5,603 bases of DNA from Alistipes sp. (lineage in GTDB: Bacteria; Bacteroidota; Bacteroidia; Bacteroidales; Rikenellaceae), in NCBI GenBank assembly GCA_019422485.1, contig JAHZDG010000050.1:1-5603 (forward strand), given 5' to 3'. The notes beneath the pieces were generated by a model that worked only from the letters and a program-made list of their open reading frames with translations, was not told where the DNA came from and ran no database searches. Numbering within the stretch: the first letter of the stretch is position 1; the number at the start of each line of letters is the position of its first letter. Position numbers and translations under genes: made by a program. Below are positions 1 through 4,513 of this stretch, piece after piece.

Positions 1-53
<53 letters not shown>

Positions 54-200
54 ATGAAAATTAATGTATTGTTAGAGTCCTGACTATTCGTTTATCCTTA
101 AAAGGAAATCGACAGATAAATACTACAATTTTTCTCTCAAAATAAAATCAGTAATTCAAAGAACCTTTTGGAAAAAGTCTCGCATTTTGTAGTGCGAAAG
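54..200 (-). promoter_or_regulatory. rRNA operon leader with boxA-like antitermination site
   Basis: This AT-rich stretch lies between the proximal rRNA promoter and the 16S 5' end on the minus strand. It holds GTTCTTTGAA at 164-155, which resembles the boxA element that recruits Nus factors for antitermination of rRNA transcripts; a GTTCTTTGA-type leader sequence is common ahead of 16S in Bacteroidota. At 180-197 a 5-bp stem (TCGCA/TGCGA, 8-nt loop) would lie at the very start of the transcript from the proximal promoter. A small TCCTT/AAGGA dyad sits at 96-107. RNase III processing of the leader is expected, but the partner strand after 16S is outside the window. No gene is seen here. Confidence 0.7.
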
Positions 201-205
201 GACTG

Positions 206-237
206 CAAAGATAAGTCATCTTTTTTAATCCTGCAAA
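206..237 (-). promoter_or_regulatory. rRNA promoter, proximal (P2)
   Basis: A Bacteroidota-type sigma-ABfr promoter on the minus strand. The -33 element TTTG is at 237-234 and the -7 element TATCTTTG at 213-206, separated by 20 bp. Transcription should start a few bases beyond 206, near position 200, and run through the boxA leader into 16S. Both elements match the phylum consensus (TTTG and TAnnTTTG) at normal spacing. The -33 element shares its TTTGCAG context with the distal promoter, as expected for a duplicated rRNA promoter. Confidence 0.85.
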
Positions 238-351
238 TCTTTTTTCAAGAACTTTTGCATCTTTTGAAATTTCCTGATTCTACGCGGCTTTCAGCTCCTT
301 TATTGTAAACTTTCAACCTTTGTAAGAACCGTTATTTCTCAAACGCGGATG

Positions 352-382
352 CAAAGGTAGCGACTTTTTTCGAACCTGCAAA
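352..382 (-). promoter_or_regulatory. rRNA promoter, distal (P1)
   Basis: A second consensus promoter on the minus strand. The -33 TTTG is at 382-379, followed by a 19-bp spacer and the -7 TACCTTTG at 359-352. It lies 146 bp upstream of the proximal promoter, so the rRNA operon has tandem promoters. Immediately upstream, 391-420 is very A/T-rich with A- and T-tracts, like an UP element. The transcript from here would carry about 145 extra leader bases before the P2 start. Confidence 0.85.
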
Positions 383-455
383 TAAATCCGCATATTTTTT
401 TGAAAAATCGTTCATTTTATCCGAAAATGCCCTCTATACCTATATATTAACAAGC

Positions 456-484
456 AAAAACGGCAAGCCCCGAAAGACCCGCCG
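456..484 (-). terminator. Predicted intrinsic terminator of the S8 protease gene
   Basis: On the minus strand, CGGC (484-481) pairs with GCCG (464-461), and the interior continues with GC and G-U pairs around a loop of about 6 nt. The stem is followed directly by TTTTT (460-456). It starts 27 bases after the protease stop codon and precedes the distal rRNA promoter, so it would separate the two transcription units. The inner stem relies on wobble pairs, hence moderate confidence. Confidence 0.6.
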
Positions 485-510
485 CAAGTATGCCGCACGT
501 GCGCCCCTTC

Positions 511-2577
511 TCAGAGCCAGCCTCCGTTCCCGGCCAGACTGGGCCGCGAAACGATGGCGAACTCCCGCTCGATCGTCGTATCGCCAGCTTTGGCGGTGAT
601 CATAAGCAGCGAAGTTCCCGTCTTGGAGCACTCGAACGTGATCTTCGTTCCGTTGAAAACGGCCGACAAGGAGCCGATCCCCAGGTTGGAGGGCGATGCG
701 AATTTCGCCGACTCCAGCGCCACGACACTCTTATCGCCGCCGAAATAGCGGGCAAAATCGACCGTAGCAGCCTCGCCCGTCTTCACATAAATGGCCGGCG
801 TGCCTTTGATCGCAAGCAGCAGCTTCAGAGCGTCGATACAGCCGCCGCCCATCTTGTTTTTATAAACGGAGAGATCGGGAACAATCACACCGTCCCCCCT
901 TTTTGAACCCGTAAAATAGTCGTCGATCCCGTAAACGGAACTCAGCAATAGCGCTTTGAACTCGGAAGGCGTATATTTCTTTCCGTTCTGGGCCGCATAG
1001 GCAAGCCCCAGCGCCGCCACGCCCGAGACATGCGGGCAGGCCATCGAGGTGCCCTGCATAAAGCCGTATCCATACCAATAATCGTCGTCTTTACGGCCGT
1101 CCTGATAATCCATCGTATCGTCGCAAAGAATGGTGCTCATCACCATCCCGTTCGTATAATATTTCTTGTCGATAACGCTTTGGGCTGTATAGGCATCCCC
1201 GCCGGGAGCCGTAATATCGACCCACGAACCGTAATCGGTATAGTAAGCGGGCCGGAAGCCCCAATCCATCGAACCGACGGCAATGACCGGACCGTAAGCC
1301 GCCGGATAGACCGCAGCGTCCCCGTAAACATCGCCGTCGTTGCCGGCCGCAAAGATCACCAGTCCGCCCTGCAACGGGGAATCCGGATTCTTGGCCGCCG
1401 CACCCCGGATAAACGTGTCGATCGCATCGCGCATCGACCCGAAGCCCTGATTCCACTCCTTTTCGAATTGCTCCGGAGGTATCGGATTGCCGTCGCTGTC
1501 TTCCAGCAGATACCCCCAGCTGTTCTGGGCGATAACCGCACCGTTGGTCCAGGCATATTCAAACGCCTTGACGTTCTTGTTGGAGGTTTTGGCCCCCTCG
1601 CTGTTCCCCATGATCTGACAGGACATGATCTTCACGCCGCCCTGATTGCTCCGGCCGCCGGCAATGCCGCAGACGCCGCGTCCGTTGTTGTTCACGGCGG
1701 CGATCACACCGGCCACATGCGTCCCGTGATCGGCATAGCTCTCCGTGCCGTCCTCCTCCTTGGCGGGCGTCTTCCAGTCGAGCACCGAGGAGTTGTCCCA
1801 GAAATTGAAGCCGTGTTCCTGCGAATTTTTCGGATTGCTCCAGATGTTGGCTTTCAAGTCGGGATGGTCGGTCTGCACAGGCTCGTCGATCACCGCCACG
1901 ATAATATCCTCACTGCCGGTGCAGAGCTGCCAGGCATCGAGCAGATTGATGTCGGCACCCGCCTTCGGCTGATCGAAATGCCGATTCGGGCCCGGATTGT
2001 CGTAATGCCACTGATACTCCAGCAAAGGATCGTTCATCGCTACCGCGGCACGTGTTCCGCCCATTTTGCAGAGATTGTCCCCGGAAGCCGGAATGGCCGG
2101 GCCGACGCTCATCGGGCGAATGTATCTCGGATTGATCTGATACTCCACGACAGCGACGCCGGACAGCGCGGCAAAACGGCTGCCGATTTGTCCGAGATCG
2201 ACACTTTCGTCGAACGAAACGCTGTACCAACGGTTCATGCCGGTTTCGTCGTAAATCTCCTCCCAATCGGGATTGTAGGCGACGATGCGCTCGAAACGTC
2301 CGGCACCGATCTCATTCAGCAGCTCGTCGATCGTGCCGACGCCCGATCGCGTCACGGCTCCGCTGCGGGTGGCGGGCAGCTGCGCCTGCGCAACCGCGAC
2401 AGCCTGCGCCATTTCGGGCGTGAGCTTTATGGAGATCTCCCCTTTCAAGGCCAGTTCGGAGGTAGGGGTCCCGACGATCCGGGGAGGGTTCGGGCCGGAG
2501 CCGCCGGAGAGTTCCGCCGGTTCTTTCGTACATGCAAACGCCGCAAACAGACATCCGATGAGTAGCAATCTCTTCAT
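511..2577 (-). CDS. S8 family (subtilisin-like) serine peptidase, lipoprotein
   Basis: A 688-residue secreted protease. The N-terminus is a lipoprotein signal peptide: MKRLLLIG, then AFAC with the lipidated Cys at residue 16, predicting SPII cleavage and membrane anchoring. Residues about 30-155 look like a propeptide region. The subtilase domain spans about 205-590. Its catalytic triad is Asp231 (VAVIDEPVQTDHPDL), His284 (DHGTHVAG) and Ser511 (GTSMACPHVSG), and the oxyanion Asn is Asn413 (FAAGNDGD). All residues needed for activity are present. Residues after the Asp are E-P instead of the usual T/S-G. The last 100 residues look like a small beta-rich domain ending in GNGGWL. The start at 2577 is chosen because the signal peptide begins there. 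Substrate is unknown; nutrient proteolysis or maturation of surface proteins are both possible. The gene stands alone, divergent from lspA. Confidence 0.93.
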   Translation of the reverse strand: MKRLLLIGCLFAAFACTKEPAELSGGSGPNPPRIVGTPTSELALKGEISIKLTPEMAQAVAVAQAQLPATRSGAVTRSGVGTIDELLNEIGAGRFERIVAYNPDWEEIYDETGMNRWYSVSFDESVDLGQIGSRFAALSGVAVVEYQINPRYIRPMSVGPAIPASGDNLCKMGGTRAAVAMNDPLLEYQWHYDNPGPNRHFDQPKAGADINLLDAWQLCTGSEDIIVAVIDEPVQTDHPDLKANIWSNPKNSQEHGFNFWDNSSVLDWKTPAKEEDGTESYADHGTHVAGVIAAVNNNGRGVCGIAGGRSNQGGVKIMSCQIMGNSEGAKTSNKNVKAFEYAWTNGAVIAQNSWGYLLEDSDGNPIPPEQFEKEWNQGFGSMRDAIDTFIRGAAAKNPDSPLQGGLVIFAAGNDGDVYGDAAVYPAAYGPVIAVGSMDWGFRPAYYTDYGSWVDITAPGGDAYTAQSVIDKKYYTNGMVMSTILCDDTMDYQDGRKDDDYWYGYGFMQGTSMACPHVSGVAALGLAYAAQNGKKYTPSEFKALLLSSVYGIDDYFTGSKRGDGVIVPDLSVYKNKMGGGCIDALKLLLAIKGTPAIYVKTGEAATVDFARYFGGDKSVVALESAKFASPSNLGIGSLSAVFNGTKITFECSKTGTSLLMITAKAGDTTIEREFAIVSRPSLAGNGGWL

Positions 2578-2600
2578 GATCCATCAAAATATTTAGATTT

Positions 2601-2608
2601 CAAAGGTA
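2601..2608 (-). promoter_or_regulatory. Putative promoter (-7 box) of the S8 protease gene
   Basis: TACCTTTG on the minus strand, 23 bases upstream of the protease ATG, matches the Bacteroidota -7 consensus TAnnTTTG exactly and is identical to the -7 box of the distal rRNA promoter. A TTTG at 2624-2621 lies only 12 bp upstream, too close for the usual 19-21 bp, and no better -33 element is seen. Transcription from here would give a short AT-rich leader without a Shine-Dalgarno site, as is usual in this phylum. The missing -33 suggests a weak or activator-dependent promoter. Confidence 0.5.
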
Positions 2609-2681
2609 TAATTTTTCTGCCAAAAGCGAGTCCCGCGGATGATAAAATCGAGCCGGAGCCGTTAAAAATAAGATTTTTTAC

Positions 2682-2689
2682 TACTTTTG
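2682..2689 (+). promoter_or_regulatory. Putative lspA promoter (-7 box)
   Basis: TACTTTTG matches TAnnTTTG on the plus strand and is the same octamer as the -7 box of the tRNA-Leu promoter downstream. The -33 region (about 2658-2664) has only a weak GTTA. Transcription would begin near 2696, leaving a leader of about 100 nt before the lspA ATG. That leader is GC-rich with several CCGG-containing stretches and holds no evident small ORF. Confidence 0.55.
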
Positions 2690-2700
2690 TCCACGACAAA
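2686..2700. promoter_or_regulatory. Operator-like palindrome over the lspA transcription start
   Basis: TTTGTC (2686-2691) and GACAAA (2695-2700) are perfect 6-bp inverted arms around CAC. The left arm overlaps the -7 box of the putative lspA promoter and the right arm covers the expected start point. A dimeric repressor bound here would block initiation. No regulator is identified, and a dyad this short can arise by chance. Confidence 0.35.
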
Positions 2701-2796
2701 CCCCGGCTCCGGAAGGCGGTTCCCGGCAAAATCCGGTCAGCGTTCGGTCACGGAGGCGGCATAAACGATCCATACGGCGCGGAATACCACGTAATT

Positions 2797-3411
2797 ATGA
2801 ATTTCAAGAAAATATCGCTGTTCATCCTGTTGCTGCTCGTCGCAGACCAGGCTCTCAAAATCTGGGTCAAGACCCACATGCACCTCGACGAATCGATCAT
2901 GGTCGTGCCCGACTGGTTCCAGCTGCGGTTCATCGAGAACAACGGCGCGGCCTTCGGCATGCACATCGCCTCGCGCGGCGGCTTCGACTGGGGCAAGCTG
3001 CTGTTGGGCATCTTCCGGATCGTGATGGTCGGGTTCATCGGCTGGCTGATGTACCACCTCGCCTGCAAGCGCAAGGATACGCCCAAGGGGGTGATCGCGG
3101 GTCTCGCGCTGATCTTCGCCGGAGCCATGGGCAACATCCTCGACAGCGCTTTCTACGGAGTGATCTTCTCCGAATCGACGCCCTACACCGTGGCGCAGTT
3201 CGGGGGCCATTACGCCGGATTCATGATGGGCAAGGTGGTTGACATGTTCTATTTTCCGCTGTTCCAGTGGAATGGCGTGCCGCGCCTGCTGCGCTTCCTG
3301 GTAGACAGCAACAACTACTTTTTCGGCGCCATCTTCAATCTGGCCGACGCCTACATCTCCGTAGCCGTAGTCTATCTGCTTCTGTTTCAGTACAAATTTT
3401 TCAGCAAGTAG
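2797..3411 (+). CDS. lspA: Lipoprotein signal peptidase (signal peptidase II)
   Basis: LspA is an inner-membrane aspartyl protease that cleaves the signal peptide of diacylglyceryl-modified prolipoproteins just before the lipidated Cys, after Lgt and before N-acylation. The 204-residue product shows the family motifs in order: Asp17 in the first membrane helix (VADQALK), FIENNGAAFG at 45-54, GNILDS at 112-117, and the two catalytic aspartates Asp149 (KVVDMFYF) and Asp184 (FNLADAYI). About four hydrophobic helices are visible (roughly 6-22, 68-88, 97-115, 176-198). It is longer than the roughly 165-residue E. coli enzyme, mainly through an insert at about 122-146 before Asp149. Ser117 replaces the Arg of the usual DR pair; I believe this is common in Bacteroidota. 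The ATG at 2797 is the first in frame after the promoter. No ileS is seen next to it. Confidence 0.96.
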   Translation: MNFKKISLFILLLLVADQALKIWVKTHMHLDESIMVVPDWFQLRFIENNGAAFGMHIASRGGFDWGKLLLGIFRIVMVGFIGWLMYHLACKRKDTPKGVIAGLALIFAGAMGNILDSAFYGVIFSESTPYTVAQFGGHYAGFMMGKVVDMFYFPLFQWNGVPRLLRFLVDSNNYFFGAIFNLADAYISVAVVYLLLFQYKFFSK

Positions 3412-3430
3412 ATTTTTTTCGAAAAAAGAG

Positions 3431-3460
3431 TTGTCGATTCAGAAAAAAGTATTACTTTTG
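3431..3460 (+). promoter_or_regulatory. Promoter of tRNA-Leu
   Basis: The -33 element TTG (3431-3433) is followed by a 19-bp spacer and the -7 element TACTTTTG (3453-3460), both matching the Bacteroidota consensus. The predicted start is about 6-8 bases past 3460, leaving a 5' leader of roughly a dozen bases for RNase P to remove. It begins 20 bp after the lspA stop codon, so the tRNA need not depend on lspA transcription. Confidence 0.8.
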
Positions 3461-3480
3461 CACACCGCAATTCCAGAAAT

Positions 3481-3565
3481 GCCCAGGTGGCGGAATAGGT
3501 AGACGCGCACGTTTCAGGTGCGTGTGCCGCAAGGCGTGCAGGTTCGATTCCTGTCCTGGGCACCA
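3481..3565 (+). tRNA. tRNA-Leu (anticodon CAG)
   Basis: A complete class II tRNA. The acceptor stem GCCCAGG/CCTGGGC pairs perfectly and is followed by discriminator A and an encoded CCA (3563-3565). The D arm contains GGCGGAATAGGTAGACGCG. The anticodon stem CACGT/GCGTG encloses the loop TTCAGGT, placing anticodon CAG at 3515-3517, so it reads CUG codons. The long variable arm TGCC-GCAA-GGCG is typical of leucine tRNAs, and the T arm is GCAGG-TTCGATT-CCTGT. It has its own promoter and a terminator directly downstream. The accessory-looking DNA begins just after it, as often happens at tRNA genes used for integration. Confidence 0.97.
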
Positions 3566-3600
3566 GAAACAGCGTTAGACAAATGTCTAACGCTGTTTCT
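3565..3600 (+). terminator. Stem-loop terminator after tRNA-Leu
   Basis: AGAAACAGCGTTAGAC pairs perfectly with GTCTAACGCTGTTTCT, giving a 16-bp stem with an AAAT loop. The stem overlaps the last base of the encoded CCA. The 3' side ends in TTTCT and is followed by CATTTTGC, a loose U-rich tract. The A-rich 5' arm (AGAAA) lets the structure act in the other direction too, which would shield the tRNA from leftward transcription. It also marks the edge between the tRNA unit and the IS remnant. Confidence 0.8.
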
Positions 3601-3609
3601 CATTTTGCA

Positions 3610-3628
3610 TGTCCGCACTGTGTCCGCA
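3610..3628 (+). repeat. Short tandem direct repeat TGTCCGCA
   Basis: TGTCCGCA occurs at 3610-3617 and again at 3621-3628, an 11-bp period with a CTG spacer, only 10 bp past the tRNA terminator. Such short spaced repeats beside a tRNA gene resemble arm-type binding sites at the end of an integrated element, but two copies are weak evidence and no integrase gene is in the window. Confidence 0.4.
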
Positions 3629-3638
3629 TTTTCCGCCA

Positions 3639-3666
3639 CGGTGCCACGGATCGACCTGGATCGGGA
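3639..3666 (+). repeat. Direct repeat, left copy (matches 4330-4357)
   Basis: This 28-bp segment matches 4330-4357 at 25 of 28 positions (differences at 3646, 3649 and 3657). It lies just before the point where transposase homology begins. Read in the phase used by the right copy it encodes VPRIDLDRD, close to the transposase C-terminal VPRIDQDRE. Relative to the surviving transposase frame it is out of phase. Confidence 0.75.
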
Positions 3667-4329
3667 TCGTCCTCATCGATTGCGTACACATGAAGATCCA
3701 CCGCAAGCGGAGCGTAGAAACAGAAGCTTTTTATGTGGTGCTTGCCGTGCGTGAAGACAAGCGGCGTGAAGTGCTGGGGATCTTCAATAAGCCCACGGAG
3801 AGTGCCTTGGGCTGGGGTGAGATGCTCACAGAGTTGCAGGAACGAGGCGTTCGGAAGATCGGCCTGGTGTGTGCCGACGGGCTGAAGGGCCTGGAGGATG
3901 TCATCAGTACGGTCTTTCCCGGAGCCCCGCTGCAACGCTGTACGACGCACTTGAAACGCAATCTGCTGAGCTGCGTGCGCAACGGCGACAAGGGAGAGCT
4001 GGCCGAGGATCTGCGGCAGGTCTTCCGTACGGGGGATCGCAGCTATACGGTGGAGAGAGCCTGGGAACAATGGCAGACACTTTGTGAGAAATGGGGTCAG
4101 GATTATCGCAGTTTTCGACGACGGGGCAAAGACCCTGCCTACAAGGCCCACTTCACCTATCTGAATTACGAGGCAAGGATTCAGTCGATGATCTACACGA
4201 CGAACTGGATCGAGCGTCTGCAGAAGGATTTTCGACGGGTTATACGCATGCGGGACGCTATGCCCAACGAGGAGTCGGTTCTGCTGCTGATAGGCAAAAC
4301 AGCCATGGATAAGAAATCCTACCTGAGGT

Positions 4330-4357
4330 CGGTGCCGCGAATCGACCAGGATCGGGA
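4330..4357 (+). repeat. Direct repeat, right copy (within transposase C-terminal codons)
   Basis: The partner of 3639-3666, located in the last codons of the transposase remnant and encoding SVPRIDQDRE in frame. The two copies bracket almost the entire surviving catalytic core, with 663 bp between them. Confidence 0.75.
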
Positions 4358-4382
4358 ATTATTCCCAGAATGAAGACTATAA

Positions 4383-4420
4383 CACAAAAATAAGATCCAC
4401 ACGCCGCGGCGTGTGGATCT
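4383..4420 (-). terminator. Perfect 28-bp palindrome with minus-strand U-tract
   Basis: Positions 4393-4420 form a perfect palindrome: AGATCCACACGC pairs with GCGTGTGGATCT across a central CGCG, for a 12-bp stem with a 4-nt loop. On the minus strand the stem is followed by TTATTTTTGTG, a classic intrinsic terminator, which would end leftward transcription from the GH2 gene 94 bp upstream. On the plus strand it is followed by GAAAACAAG, so it is a poor terminator for the transposase. If it belongs to the IS, it would block outside transcription from running antisense into the transposase. Confidence 0.7.
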
Positions 4421-4513
4421 GAAAACAAGAATCGCTATATTTGCATATCTGAAGAATCTGAAGGCTCCTGCCCAGACACACTTTTTGAAACACTACCCCA
4501 AATACTCGCCGGA
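4421..4513. mobile_element. Non-coding gap with possible right end of the IS256 element
   Basis: No gene is seen between the palindrome and the GH2 stop codon. Within it, 4473-4499 contains GACACACTTTTTGAAACACT, which has the look of an IS256-family terminal inverted repeat (a T-rich core between GTGT/ACAC-like blocks). If this is the right end, the IS boundary is about 125 bp past the transposase stop and about 15 bp from the GH2 stop. No matching left repeat exists in the window, consistent with loss of the left end, so this cannot be confirmed here. Confidence 0.3.

Larger units (their letters stand above)
2653..2712. repeat. 9-bp perfect inverted repeat flanking the lspA promoter
   Basis: CCGGAGCCG at 2653-2661 is the exact reverse complement of CGGCTCCGG at 2704-2712, with 42 bp between them. 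The AT-rich spacer contains the lspA -7 box, and the left arm lies where the -33 element would be. The arms could be paired protein-binding sites. They could also form a long-loop stem in any transcript entering from the left, but not in a transcript starting at the lspA promoter. Confidence 0.6.
3609..4373 (+). pseudogene. IS256-family transposase, N-terminally truncated remnant
   Basis: The reading frame gives 254 residues, but recognisable homology starts only at about residue 18 (near 3660); the first codons come from the junction sequence. Full-length IS256 (Transposase_mut) proteins are about 400 residues, so roughly the first 150, including the DNA-binding part, are missing. The catalytic core is intact: first Asp24 (VLIDCVHMK), second Asp90 (LVCADGLKGLED), the QRCTTHLKRNLL signature at 109-120, TTNWIERL at 198-205, and Glu221/222 (MPNEES). 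The C-terminus (VPRIDQDRELFPE) looks native. No stop or frameshift interrupts the retained part. No transposase promoter or left inverted repeat is visible. An internal start at Met28 would fall after the first catalytic Asp. Most likely a dead, rearranged IS copy. Confidence 0.85.

Noticed and set aside
494..503. CGCACGTGCG palindrome just after the protease stop codon.
   Set aside because: It is a 10-bp self-complementary sequence in GC-rich DNA with no loop and no U-tract, so it has no supported role; the downstream hairpin with TTTTT is the better terminator.
1030..2565. A 511-codon open frame on the plus strand, opposite the protease gene.
   Set aside because: It lies wholly antisense to a gene with complete subtilase motifs, its translation is rich in Arg, His, Ile and Val with no recognisable domain, and such long shadows are expected opposite a GC-rich gene.
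2737..3210. Open frames on the minus strand opposite lspA.
   Set aside because: They are low-complexity shadows (His/Asp/Glu/Gln-rich) of a clearly identified gene, with no promoter on that strand.
3413..3427. TTTTTTTC/GAAAAAA dyad just after lspA as a terminator.
   Set aside because: The pairing is almost all A-T with no loop and no GC stem, so it is unlikely to terminate; it looks like the AT-rich upstream of the tRNA promoter.
4436..4443. TATATTTG, a perfect -7 box on the plus strand past the IS remnant, as a possible outward IS promoter.
   Set aside because: No -33 element is found at 19-21 bp (the palindrome occupies that position), and it would drive only antisense RNA into the GH2 gene.
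4468..4480. Similarity of CTGCCCAGACACA to the reverse complement of the tRNA 3' end, as an attachment-site copy.
   Set aside because: The match is short, has a one-base gap and is in inverted orientation, so it does not fit an att duplication.
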